The notes below the pieces were generated by a model. That model searched no databases. It was not told the DNA's origin and worked only from the letters and a program-made list of their open reading frames with translations. The position numbers and the translations under genes are program-made. From Sphingomonas sp. UBA4766 (lineage in GTDB: Bacteria > Pseudomonadota > Alphaproteobacteria > Sphingomonadales > Sphingomonadaceae), in the NCBI GenBank assembly GCA_002403415.1, contig DHHS01000004.1:3871-12367 (forward strand): a stretch of 8,497 nucleotides of DNA. The letters are read 5' to 3'. Positions 1-6,461 of this stretch are shown piece by piece; position 1 is the stretch's first letter; every line of letters begins with the position of its first letter.

Positions 1-18
1 AATTCATTGCGTCAGCGC

Positions 19-46
19 TTGCAATGCCCGTTATCGTGGTTATAGA
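19..46 (+). promoter_or_regulatory. Possible sigma-70-type promoter of tRNA-Asn
   Basis: A TTGCAA hexamer at 19-24 and a TATAGA hexamer at 41-46 are separated by 16 bases. Each matches the housekeeping -35/-10 consensus at four of six positions. Initiation would fall near 52-54, about a dozen bases before the mature tRNA 5' end, which is a sensible leader length for RNase P processing. The call rests only on consensus match and position. A second, poorer -35 candidate (TTGCGT, 7-12) lies too far upstream. Confidence 0.45.
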
Positions 47-64
47 GCGCGCTTCGCACCGCAT

Positions 65-139
65 TCCCTGATAGCTCAGCGGTAGAGCACTCGACTGTTA
101 ATCGAGCGGCCGTAGGTTCGAATCCTACTCAGGGAGCCA
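65..139 (+). tRNA. tRNA-Asn (anticodon GTT), CCA encoded
   Basis: The full cloverleaf can be folded by eye. The acceptor stem is TCCCTGA (65-71) with TCAGGGA (129-135), followed by discriminator G136 and an encoded CCA (137-139). The D stem is GCTC/GAGC (74-77 with 85-88). The anticodon stem is CTCGA/TCGAG (90-94 with 102-106) around the loop CTGTTAA, with anticodon GTT at 97-99, which reads Asn codons AAC/AAU. The T arm is GTAGG/CCTAC with loop TTCGAAT. The gene converges on gatB, whose product may act on this very tRNA once it carries Asp. Confidence 0.97.
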
Positions 140-189
140 GCGGGGCTCGCGCAGCGCGCTTTCCCCACCCGGCCTCGCGCGCGGGCCCT
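140..189. other. GC-rich spacer between tRNA-Asn and gatB 3' ends
   Basis: This 50-base convergent spacer contains short GC-rich self-complementary stretches, for example CGCG-CAG-CGCG flanked by GGGG and CCCC, and GGCC copies flanking a CGCG-rich loop. No T-run follows on either strand, so it is not a convincing intrinsic terminator for either gene. Either transcript may end here by another mechanism or run into the opposite gene. Confidence 0.35.
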
Positions 190-1659
190 CTACCCCGCCA
201 GCGCCTTTTTCAGCAGTGCGTTGACGACGCCCGGATTGGCCTTGCCGCCCATCGCCTTCATCGTCTGCCCCACAAAAAAGCCGAACAGCGCTTCCTTGCC
301 GCCCTTATACTGTGCAACCTTGTCGGCGTTGTCGGCCAGCACCTTGGCGATGACGGCTTCGATTGCACCGGTATCGCTGGTCTGTTTCAGCCCGCGCTCC
401 TCGACAATCGCGCCAGCGCCCTGTCCGGTTTCCAGCATGATCTCGAACACCTGCTTCGCAAGACTGCCCGACAAGGTGCCGTCGGCGACCAGTGCAAGCA
501 GCTCGCCTGCCTGCGCCGGGGTTACCGGTGACTCAGCGATGTCCCTATTCAGCCGGTTGAGCGCACCAAATAGCTCCGAGGTCACCCAATTCGCTGCGGC
601 GGCGGGCTTTGCGCCCGCCTCCAGCAGCGCGTCGAACCAGCGCGCCGCGTCAACATCGGCGGTCAGCACCGCCGCATTATAGGGCGTGATGCCCAGCGCC
701 TGATAACGCCTGCGCTTCGCATCGGGCATTTCGGGCAGCGACGCGCGGCACTCGTCCAGAAACGCATCGTCCAGCACCAACGGTAACAAATCGGGGTCGG
801 GGAAATAGCGATAATCGTGCGCGTCTTCCTTTGACCGCATCGACCGCGTCTCGCCCCGATCGGGATCGTAGAGCCGAGTTTCCTGGACAATCCGCCCGCC
901 CGCTTCGAGCACCGCGATCTGGCGCTTGGCCTCTTGCTCAACCACGGCCATCACGAAGCGCACCGAATTGACGTTCTTCGTCTCGGTCCGCGTGCCAAAG
1001 GGCTCACCGGGCCGCCGCACCGACACATTGACGTCGGCGCGCATCGACCCTTGATCCATATTGCCGTCACAACTGCCGACATAACGCAGAATCGATCGCA
1101 GCTTCGCCAGATAAGCCCCTGCTTCGGCAGGCGAACGCATCTCGGGCTTTGACACGATCTCCATCAGCGCGACGCCGGAGCGATTGAGGTCGACATAAGA
1201 GCGGTGCGGGTGCTGATCGTGCATCAGCTTGCCGGCGTCCTGCTCGACATGGATGCGCTCAACCCCGATCTTCTTGCCCGATGCATCGGGATCCTTGTCG
1301 TCCAGGCTGATGTCAATCGCGCCCTCACCCACGATCGGGTGGTAAAGCTGGCTGATCTGATAGCCCTGCGGCAAATCGGCGTAGAAATAATTCTTGCGGT
1401 CGAACCGCGACCATTTGTTGATCTGCGCGTCGATCGCCATGCCGGTGCGCACCGCCTGACGAATGCACTCGCGGTTGGGCACCGGGAGCATCCCCGGCAT
1501 GGCCGCATCGACCAGGCTGACCTGTGTGTTCGGCTCCGCCCCGAATGCGGTTGCGGCGCCCGAGAACAGCTTGGCGTTGGACGTCACCTGGGCATGGACT
1601 TCGAGGCCGACAACGACCTCCCAATCACCGGTTGCGCCGCGGATACGATACTCACTCAT
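190..1659 (-). CDS. gatB: Asp-tRNA(Asn)/Glu-tRNA(Gln) amidotransferase subunit B
   Basis: GatB is the tRNA-binding and kinase subunit of the cytosolic GatCAB complex. It activates the mischarged Asp or Glu side chain with ATP, and ammonia from GatA then forms Asn-tRNA or Gln-tRNA. The 489-residue product has the usual family length. Recognisable family segments are VVVGLEVHAQV near residues 15-25, RKNYFYADLPQGYQISQ near 88-104, CDGNMDQGSMRADVNVSVR near 197-215 and DPDRGETRSMRSKEDAHDYR near 265-284. The C-terminal part matches the helical YqeY-like tail that contacts the tRNA. The ATG at 1659 is preferred over an in-frame ATG 57 bases upstream because the protein then begins just before the conserved N-terminus, and GAGAAG lies 7 bases upstream. 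The gene is last in the gat block, and its first 8 bases overlap the end of a small membrane-protein gene, suggesting coupled translation. Confidence 0.96.
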   Translation of the reverse strand: MSEYRIRGATGDWEVVVGLEVHAQVTSNAKLFSGAATAFGAEPNTQVSLVDAAMPGMLPVPNRECIRQAVRTGMAIDAQINKWSRFDRKNYFYADLPQGYQISQLYHPIVGEGAIDISLDDKDPDASGKKIGVERIHVEQDAGKLMHDQHPHRSYVDLNRSGVALMEIVSKPEMRSPAEAGAYLAKLRSILRYVGSCDGNMDQGSMRADVNVSVRRPGEPFGTRTETKNVNSVRFVMAVVEQEAKRQIAVLEAGGRIVQETRLYDPDRGETRSMRSKEDAHDYRYFPDPDLLPLVLDDAFLDECRASLPEMPDAKRRRYQALGITPYNAAVLTADVDAARWFDALLEAGAKPAAAANWVTSELFGALNRLNRDIAESPVTPAQAGELLALVADGTLSGSLAKQVFEIMLETGQGAGAIVEERGLKQTSDTGAIEAVIAKVLADNADKVAQYKGGKEALFGFFVGQTMKAMGGKANPGVVNALLKKALAG

Positions 1660-1798
1660 CGTCGTTCTTCTCGTTTCGGATTTGCTTGCCCGTTTCACTG
1701 TCAAACCGCGCTTCACCTGCGTCGATCGTCTTGGAGAGATACATCACCACCCCGCCGATGATGACGAACACGCACAGGAAGATCGTTGCCGCCAGCAT
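1652..1798 (-). CDS. Small single-helix membrane protein (48 aa), unknown function
   Basis: This short gene is not assigned to a family. The 48-residue product has one strongly hydrophobic segment (about residues 2-21, ATIFLCVFVIIGGVVMYL), then a hydrophilic, charged tail ending RNEKNDDE. This is the profile of a small bitopic inner-membrane protein without a cleavable signal. The ATG at 1798 overlaps the TGA of the upstream acyltransferase gene by one base (TGATG), and its own TGA lies inside the first codons of gatB. Translation therefore seems to pass from the acyltransferase through this gene to gatB. An in-frame ATG 48 bases upstream would add a Gly/Arg-rich leader inside the acyltransferase gene and is less plausible. 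Only a weak GGCAGG ribosome-binding sequence is present, so coupling is likely. The tight overlaps support it being real, though no homology can be claimed. Confidence 0.65.
   Translation of the reverse strand: MLAATIFLCVFVIIGGVVMYLSKTIDAGEARFDSETGKQIRNEKNDDE
1667..1672 (-). promoter_or_regulatory. Ribosome-binding site for gatB
   Basis: GAGAAG on the minus strand sits 7 bases before the ATG at 1659. It lies inside the coding region of the upstream small membrane protein. It supports the 489-residue GatB start over the upstream in-frame ATG. Confidence 0.55.
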
Positions 1799-2949
1799 CA
1801 GCCTGCCGCCACCGCCGGCTTGGCTGTCCTGCCGCCCGACAGCCACTTGCGCGAGATGTCGCGGCCCGGTTTCTCGACCAGATAATACGACACGAAGGAC
1901 GCCGCCACCAGCAGCGCCAGCATTGCGAGGGTTAGCGCATCGGCGATCAAAGGCGGCCCTTCGAGCAGCGTGCGGCCATCGCGGTCGACGCTCAGTTTGA
2001 CGACCTTGGTGATCTGCAGGATCTCACCGAACCGCCCCTGCACGAAGATATGCGCCATATAGATCGAGTAGCTCACGAGCCCGAGTTGCTGGAACAGCTT
2101 CCACGACAGCACCCGCGCGACCGCCCCGCGCTGGCTCGCCAGCACGAAGATCATCAGGCCGAACACCACCGGCGCGGCGAAAGTCAGCGCACCCCTCGCA
2201 ATCGAAACGAAGGCAATGGTGAAGGCCAGCGCGGCCAGTTCCCAGCCCGTGCCCCCCAGCCCGCCATAGCGGCGGAAGGCGTGATAGGTGAGCACGCCGA
2301 CCGCAAAGCCGAAAACGCAGCGCAGGATGCCGCCGTTGAAGGTGATGTTGAGACTGTCCGAATAGGACATCATCGCTGCCACCGCCGTCACCGCGAGTCC
2401 GCCCGCGATCCACAGCATGAACCGGCGCGGCGCGAGAAACACGAGCGCAAACAGCAGATAGGTCCACAATTCGGCAGCGATGCTCCACGCCGGATTGTTC
2501 CAGCCCGAACCGCCCGGAATCCTGAAGCTCTGCACCAGAAACAGGTTCTGGATCAGCGCGCCGATGCTGCGCGATCCGGAGAACGGCTCGCGCGAGACAT
2601 AGCGCGCGATCGTATCCCCGCCGAAGACCAGCAGCAGTTCAAGCGCGATGAAGGCGAGCAGGACCGCGATGTGGAGCGGGTAAATCCGCCCGATCCGCAG
2701 CCCCATGAAACGCCCGACCGAAACCTGCCGCGAGGCCAGCCGCTCGCCATAGGAATGCGCGATCACAAAGCCGCTGAGAACGAAGAAATAGTCGACGAAC
2801 AGCCACCCGTTCTGCACGATCGGTGTTTGCGCGATATAGCCGTTCGAACTGAAGTGAAACAGCGCCACCAGCAGCGCACAAATCCCGCGCAACGCATCGA
2901 GCACATCAAACCGCATCTGCGCGCGCTCGGGCGACACTTCTATGCTCAC
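1798..2949 (-). CDS. Acyltransferase-3 family membrane protein (OafA/YrhL-like)
   Basis: This is an integral-membrane acyltransferase of the family that moves acyl groups, often acetyl, onto cell-surface or secreted carbohydrates. The 383 residues match the usual length and carry about ten hydrophobic helices. Family landmarks are LDALRGICALLVALFHF near residues 17-33 with the conserved His at 32, FVDYFFVLSGFVIAHSYGER near 51-70, RIGRIYPLH near 85-93, a late SYSIYMAH segment, and a C-terminal YYLVEKPGRDIS. The substrate cannot be read from the sequence, and no polysaccharide genes lie nearby. The start is GTG at 2949, preceded by GGAG at an 8-base spacing; an in-frame ATG 33 bases downstream (2916) is the alternative. 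The GTG overlaps the TGA of the upstream three-helix protein gene (GTGA), and the stop overlaps the next start. Finding this gene between gatA and gatB is unusual. The family assignment is firm; a role in exopolysaccharide or O-antigen decoration is only inference. Confidence 0.92.
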   Translation of the reverse strand: MSIEVSPERAQMRFDVLDALRGICALLVALFHFSSNGYIAQTPIVQNGWLFVDYFFVLSGFVIAHSYGERLASRQVSVGRFMGLRIGRIYPLHIAVLLAFIALELLLVFGGDTIARYVSREPFSGSRSIGALIQNLFLVQSFRIPGGSGWNNPAWSIAAELWTYLLFALVFLAPRRFMLWIAGGLAVTAVAAMMSYSDSLNITFNGGILRCVFGFAVGVLTYHAFRRYGGLGGTGWELAALAFTIAFVSIARGALTFAAPVVFGLMIFVLASQRGAVARVLSWKLFQQLGLVSYSIYMAHIFVQGRFGEILQITKVVKLSVDRDGRTLLEGPPLIADALTLAMLALLVAASFVSYYLVEKPGRDISRKWLSGGRTAKPAVAAG

Positions 2950-3359
2950 GACTTGGTCTCCGGTACGAGTTCGACCGTCTTGTCCTCAAACAGCCAGCGC
3001 CCGGTCAGGAATTTTCCGAAATGCCGGAGGCAATAGCCGAAAGCGAGGACCAAAGCCCCAAGAGCGAGAGCAAAGCCCACGCCCATCCAGCCCTGCGCGG
3101 ATTGCTCGGGCGGTCTCAGCACGATCAATCCGACGATCACAAGTAGCCACATCAGGCCAAACCGCCATAGTGGCGCCTCCTGGTCGTCTTTCTTTCCGAG
3201 GCCGATCAAAGGCTCCGTCGCGCCAAACAGTCTGGCCGTGCCATTGACGATCAGGAACATGCCGAGGCCGAGGACCAAAACCCCACCGAAGAAATACAGC
3301 CAAAAGAAGGGATCAAGCGCGGGCCAATCCCAGCCGCGGTAATAAATATTCGGCCCCAT
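2946..3359 (-). CDS. Predicted three-helix membrane protein, unknown function
   Basis: I do not recognise a family. From the ATG at 3359 the product is 137 residues. It has hydrophobic segments at about 18-40 (FFWLYFFGGVLVLGLGMFLI), 64-82 (RFGLMWLLVIVGLIVL) and 91-111 (GVGFALALGALVLAFGYC), a charged loop GKKDDQE between the first two, and a hydrophilic C-terminus. A longer reading from 3458 would overlap the end of gatA by about 58 bases and add a 33-residue leader that looks like gatA read in another frame, so the shorter form is chosen. No clear ribosome-binding sequence precedes 3359, leaving the exact start uncertain. The gene begins 41 bases after the gatA stop and ends in a GTGA overlap with the acyltransferase. 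Its position suggests co-expression, and perhaps partnership, with that enzyme, but nothing in the sequence shows a function. Confidence 0.65.
   Translation of the reverse strand: MGPNIYYRGWDWPALDPFFWLYFFGGVLVLGLGMFLIVNGTARLFGATEPLIGLGKKDDQEAPLWRFGLMWLLVIVGLIVLRPPEQSAQGWMGVGFALALGALVLAFGYCLRHFGKFLTGRWLFEDKTVELVPETKS
2958..2961 (-). promoter_or_regulatory. Ribosome-binding site for the acyltransferase GTG start
   Basis: GGAG on the minus strand lies 8 bases upstream of the GTG at 2949, inside the end of the preceding gene. It favours the GTG over the later in-frame ATG. Confidence 0.6.
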
Positions 3360-3400
3360 CACGATGCATGGGGTAAGCAAGAAAGAACTGGTCTTCCGCT

Positions 3401-4885
3401 TCACCACCAAGGCTCCGGCCGTGCCACAAACCCCGCCCGCTCCTCGATCGCCAGACATGCGTTGAGCACACCCTGCTCATCGAGCGCGCGGCCGATAATC
3501 TGCAAGCCCAGCGGCAGCCCCGCCTTGTCGAGCCCGCCCGGCACACTCATCGCAGGGAGACCCGCGAGCGACGAAGGCACCGTGAACACATCGTTCAGAT
3601 ACATCGCAATCGGGTCCGCGCTTTTCTCGCCCAGCGCAAAGGCAGCGCTCGGCGCGGTGGGCGTCAGCAGGTAATCGCAAGCCTCAAACGCGCGGTCGAA
3701 ATCCCGCGCGATCAGCGTGCGCACCTTCGAAGCCTGTGTGAAATAGGCGTCATAAAATCCTGCCGACAAAACATAAGTGCCGATCATGATCCGGCGCTTC
3801 ACTTCATCGCCAAAGCCGGCTGCACGCGTTGCCGCATACATGTCCTGCAAATTTGCCCCATCGGGCAAGTCGCGGAGGCCGTAGCGCACGCCGTCATAGC
3901 GCGCGAGGTTGGACGAAGCTTCAGCAGGGGCAATGATATAATAGGCAGGCAGCGCATATTTGGTGTGCGGGAGCGAGACTTCGACGATCTCGGCCCCTGC
4001 ATCCTTCAGCCAGTCAATCCCCTGTTGCCACAGCGCGTCAATCTCGCTTGGCATATTGTCGACGCGGTATTCGCGCGGGATTCCGATCCGCTTGCCCGCC
4101 ATGCTGGCGTTCAGCCCCGCTTCCCACTGGGGCACAGCCAGGTTGAGCGAGGTCGCGTCCTTGGCATCAAACCCCGCCATCGCCTCCAGCATGATCGCGC
4201 AATCGCGCACATCGCGCGCCATCGGGCCGGCCTGATCGAGCGACGAGGCGAACGCCACCACGCCCCAGCGCGAGCAACGGCCATAGGTCGGTTTGATCCC
4301 CGAAATGCCGACAAAAGCGGCGGGTTGGCGAATCGAGCCGCCAGTGTCGGTGCCGGTCGCGCCGGGGCATAGCCGGGCCGCGACTGCTGCCGATGATCCC
4401 CCCGATGACCCCCCCGGCGCGAGCGGGGCATTACCGCCATCGCCGCGCCGCCACGGAGAAATGACATTGCCGAACGCGGATGTCTCGTTCGACGATCCCA
4501 TCGCAAACTGATCCATGTTCAGCTTGCCGAGCATCCCCGCACCGGCTGCGAACAAATTGCCGGAAACCGTTGATTCATAGGGAGGCGTGAATCCCTCCAA
4601 AATGAGGCTGCCCGCCGTTGTCGCCACGCCGCGCGTGCAGAACAGGTCCTTCATCCCGATCGGCACGCCCGCCAGCGGCTTGAGCAGCTCGCCCGCGCCC
4701 CGTGCGGCATCGGCATCCCGCGCCGCTGCCATTGCGTGATCAGGCGTCTCGACCAGAAACGCGTTCAGCGCCTTTGCCTGGCTCACCTTCACGATGAACG
4801 CATCAGCGACTTCAACCGCCGAAAACCGGCCCAGCCGCACGCCATCGCGGATCGCGGCAATCCCCAAATCGGTCAGGTCGGTCAT
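3401..4885 (-). CDS. gatA: Asp-tRNA(Asn)/Glu-tRNA(Gln) amidotransferase subunit A
   Basis: GatA is the glutaminase of the cytosolic GatCAB complex; it releases ammonia from glutamine, which travels to the GatB active site. The 494-residue product is a full-length amidase-signature enzyme. The Ser-cisSer-Lys triad is visible: Lys79 in GVPIGMKDLF, Ser160 in PGGSSGGSS and nucleophile Ser184 in GTDTGGSIRQPA. The 24-residue spacing between the two serines is the spacing known for this family. FGNVISPW, GIKPTYGRCSRWG and the C-terminal LPLGLQIIGRALDE segment also match GatA. The ATG at 4885 overlaps the gatC stop by one base (TAATG), so translation is very likely coupled. The three-helix membrane-protein gene follows after 41 bases. 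The catalytic GGSSGGSS is encoded by a 12-base tandem repeat. Confidence 0.97.
   Translation of the reverse strand: MTDLTDLGIAAIRDGVRLGRFSAVEVADAFIVKVSQAKALNAFLVETPDHAMAAARDADAARGAGELLKPLAGVPIGMKDLFCTRGVATTAGSLILEGFTPPYESTVSGNLFAAGAGMLGKLNMDQFAMGSSNETSAFGNVISPWRRGDGGNAPLAPGGSSGGSSAAVAARLCPGATGTDTGGSIRQPAAFVGISGIKPTYGRCSRWGVVAFASSLDQAGPMARDVRDCAIMLEAMAGFDAKDATSLNLAVPQWEAGLNASMAGKRIGIPREYRVDNMPSEIDALWQQGIDWLKDAGAEIVEVSLPHTKYALPAYYIIAPAEASSNLARYDGVRYGLRDLPDGANLQDMYAATRAAGFGDEVKRRIMIGTYVLSAGFYDAYFTQASKVRTLIARDFDRAFEACDYLLTPTAPSAAFALGEKSADPIAMYLNDVFTVPSSLAGLPAMSVPGGLDKAGLPLGLQIIGRALDEQGVLNACLAIEERAGFVARPEPWW
4391..4414 (-). repeat. Two-copy 12-base tandem repeat encoding GGSSGGSS in gatA
   Basis: On the coding strand the units read GGGGGGTCATCG and GGGGGATCATCG, differing at one base. 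Each encodes Gly-Gly-Ser-Ser, covering residues 158-165, which include the cis-Ser (160) of the amidase triad. The Gly/Ser-rich loop is conserved in the family; the near-identical codon choice of the two halves is what makes it a DNA repeat. Confidence 0.8.
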
Positions 4886-5172
4886 TATTCGATCACCTTT
4901 GGCACGGTGAAAAAGCCGCGATCGGCGAGCGGCGCATTGGCGAGCACGGCGTCGCGCACATTGCCGTCGCTGACCACATCGTCGCGCAGCCGAAGCGTGT
5001 TGGCGATCACCGCAGTCATCGGCTCGACGTCGCGCGTGTCCACCTCGCTCAATTGCTCGATCCAGCCCATGATATTGTCGAGTTCGGGCGCGATGCGCGC
5101 CGCCTCATCCTCATTGATCGCGATCCGGGCCAGGTTCGCGATTTTTTTGACGGTGGGGATATCTACAGCCAT
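4885..5172 (-). CDS. gatC: Asp-tRNA(Asn)/Glu-tRNA(Gln) amidotransferase subunit C
   Basis: GatC is the small, belt-like subunit that wraps GatA and GatB and stabilises the complex. The product is 95 residues from the ATG at 5172, typical for the family. Landmarks are TVKKIANLARIAI near the N-terminus, LDNIMGWIEQLSEVDT in the middle, DVEPMTAVIANTLRLRDD, and the C-terminal VLANAPLADRGFFTVPKVIE. A second ATG two codons upstream (5178) would give 97 residues and cannot be excluded; neither start has a clear ribosome-binding sequence. The open frame continues far upstream to 5694, but that extension has no GatC character and crosses the divergent gene, so it is not coding. The stop overlaps the gatA start (TAATG). 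gatC is the first gene of the block, so its promoter must lie in the 5179-5351 region shared with the divergent hydrolase gene. Confidence 0.95.
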   Translation of the reverse strand: MAVDIPTVKKIANLARIAINEDEAARIAPELDNIMGWIEQLSEVDTRDVEPMTAVIANTLRLRDDVVSDGNVRDAVLANAPLADRGFFTVPKVIE

Positions 5173-5249
5173 GGACATGCGGCTAGCACTGCCGGTGCAC
5201 GCGGTGCAACTGATGTGTGCGCCAGCGACGCCAAAGATTGCCAGCCCGC

Positions 5250-5262
5250 TGCCCATCGGGCA
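5250..5262. repeat. Short inverted repeat in the divergent intergenic region
   Basis: The arms TGCCC (5250-5254) and GGGCA (5258-5262) are perfect complements around a three-base ATC centre. It lies about 78 bases from the gatC start and 89 bases from the hydrolase start. It is too short to assign a role. Confidence 0.4.
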
Positions 5263-5337
5263 AGAGCGGTGGCGCGACGGGCGGCTGCCGTCCCGTGATG
5301 GTGGGCGCAGCCCCCAAAACCGCCGTCGCGCCTGGTT

Positions 5338-5341
5338 GGAG
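5338..5341 (+). promoter_or_regulatory. Ribosome-binding site deciding the TTG start of the DUF3089 gene
   Basis: GGAG at 5338-5341 lies 10 bases before TTG at 5352. No ATG or GTG occurs between them in the reading frame. Together with the protein pattern that begins at that codon, this decides the start. Confidence 0.65.
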
Positions 5342-5351
5342 TGTCTGCAAT

Positions 5352-6461
5352 TTGGCTCGTAAATTCCTCTATCTGGTTGCTTTTCTGATCGCCATGACCA
5401 TTGCTGCGGCCTTTGCCTATCGCTTGTTCGGCGCGCAGATGATGCGGGCGGCCTTGGTGCCGTCGGCGGCGTTCGAGCCATTGCCGGGGGTGCCGAGCGC
5501 GCGCTATGCGGATGCGAAAATGTGGGTCGCCCGGCCCGACAAGCCCGGCAACCCGGCACGCTGGACCCCGGCCGGCCATCAACCGGCAGCCGACCCGCAA
5601 GCGGCGCTGTTTTTCCTTCACCCGACCTCCTACCTCGATCGCAGCCGGTGGAATGCCCCGCTCGACGATGCCGTCGCCAATGAACGCGCGGCACTGTTTT
5701 TACGCGGGCAGGCGAGCGCGTTCAACGAAAGCGCCGCCATCTGGGCCCCGCGTTATCGCCAGGCGACGTTCGGCGCGTTCCTGACCACGCAGGGCGAGGC
5801 GCAGCAAGCGCTCGACCTCGCTTATGGCGATGTCACCGCCGCATTTGACGAATTCCTGCGCGAAATCGGCCCCGACCGGCCGATTATCCTCGCCGGACAC
5901 AGCCAGGGCGCGTTGCACCTGATGCGGTTGCTGCGGAGCCGCGTGGCGGGACAACCGATCGCGCGGCGGATTGTTGCCGCCTATGTCGTGGGCTGGCCCA
6001 TCTCGCGTACTGCCGATCTGCCCGCGCTTGGTCTTCCCGAATGCGCCAACGCCGACCAGAGCGGCTGCATCCTGTCGTGGCAGAGCTTTGCCGAGCCCGC
6101 CGACCCCTCCCTCATTCTGGAGACATTCGACGCCTCGACCGGGCTGACCGGCGCGGCGCGGCGCGGCACGGCGATTGTCTGCACCAATCCGATCACGGGC
6201 TCGCCAGGTGCCAATGCGCCCGCCAGCGCCAATCGCGGCACGCTGTTCCCCACCGCCGATTTCAAGACGGCACGCATCGGCGCGGGCCAGGTGGGCGCGC
6301 GCTGCTCAGGGCGCGGGTTTATCCTGATCGGGCCACCGCCGACCGATATCGGGCAATATGTGTTGCCGGGCAACAACTACCATGTGTTCGATTACAGCCT
6401 GTTCTGGGCCAATGTGCGCGCCGATGCCGCGCGGCGGCTCGTCAACTTCCGCGCGCGGTGA
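5352..6461 (+). CDS. DUF3089 family membrane-anchored alpha/beta-hydrolase
   Basis: The 369-residue product resembles the DUF3089 family of lipase-like serine hydrolases; substrate and pathway are not known. Starting from TTG at 5352, it begins MARKFLYLVAFLIAMTIAAA, a positively charged start followed by one hydrophobic helix (about residues 5-23), so it is probably anchored in the inner membrane with the enzyme on the periplasmic side. The nucleophile elbow is AGHSQGALH with Ser184, in the GxSxG form. A C-terminal NNYHVFDYSLFW segment supplies a likely catalytic His344. FFLHPTSYLDRSRWN (about 87-101) and WAPRYRQATFGAF (about 131-143) are also typical of the family. An upstream in-frame ATG at 5217 would add 45 Arg/Gly/Pro-rich residues before the hydrophobic helix and is rejected; GGAG before the TTG supports the shorter form. 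Its TGA overlaps the GTG of ruvX, so the two are probably co-translated. Confidence 0.85.
   Translation: MARKFLYLVAFLIAMTIAAAFAYRLFGAQMMRAALVPSAAFEPLPGVPSARYADAKMWVARPDKPGNPARWTPAGHQPAADPQAALFFLHPTSYLDRSRWNAPLDDAVANERAALFLRGQASAFNESAAIWAPRYRQATFGAFLTTQGEAQQALDLAYGDVTAAFDEFLREIGPDRPIILAGHSQGALHLMRLLRSRVAGQPIARRIVAAYVVGWPISRTADLPALGLPECANADQSGCILSWQSFAEPADPSLILETFDASTGLTGAARRGTAIVCTNPITGSPGANAPASANRGTLFPTADFKTARIGAGQVGARCSGRGFILIGPPPTDIGQYVLPGNNYHVFDYSLFWANVRADAARRLVNFRAR

Larger units (their letters stand above)
5179..5351. promoter_or_regulatory. Divergent intergenic region between gatC and the DUF3089 gene
   Basis: This 173-base gap must hold the promoters of both the leftward gat block and the rightward hydrolase-ruvX unit. 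No hexamer pair on either strand is good enough to call. A perfect 13-base inverted repeat, TGCCC-ATC-GGGCA (5250-5262), lies near its centre and could be an operator-like or hairpin element, though chance is possible at this GC content. Open frames crossing the region have no coding character. Confidence 0.4.

Noticed and set aside
1204..1761. 185-residue plus-strand open frame opposite gatB
   Set aside because: It is antisense to strongly conserved gatB sequence and shows no recognisable domain.
2050..3036. 328-residue plus-strand open frame opposite the acyltransferase gene
   Set aside because: It is rich in Arg, Gln, Glu, His and Pro with no hydrophobic core or motif, as expected for the antisense of a GC-rich membrane-protein gene. 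The minus strand has clear family motifs.
3360..3458. Longer start for the three-helix membrane protein, overlapping gatA
   Set aside because: The extra 33 residues look like gatA in another frame, and no ribosome-binding sequence singles out the 3458 ATG.
3852..3867. TTGCCC-CATC-GGGCAA inverted repeat inside gatA, resembling the intergenic TGCCC-ATC-GGGCA
   Set aside because: It lies within codons for a Leu-Pro-Asp-Gly-Ala-Asn stretch. Short GC-rich palindromes are frequent at this base composition, so the similarity is probably chance.
5173..5694. Upstream extension of the gatC frame to 269 residues
   Set aside because: The added residues are Arg/Pro/Ser-rich, unlike GatC, and would run through the divergent hydrolase gene and its control region.
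6041..6457. Upstream extension of the ruvX frame
   Set aside because: It is an off-frame reading of the DUF3089 gene with Arg/His-rich composition. The GTG overlapping the hydrolase stop gives the normal RuvX length.
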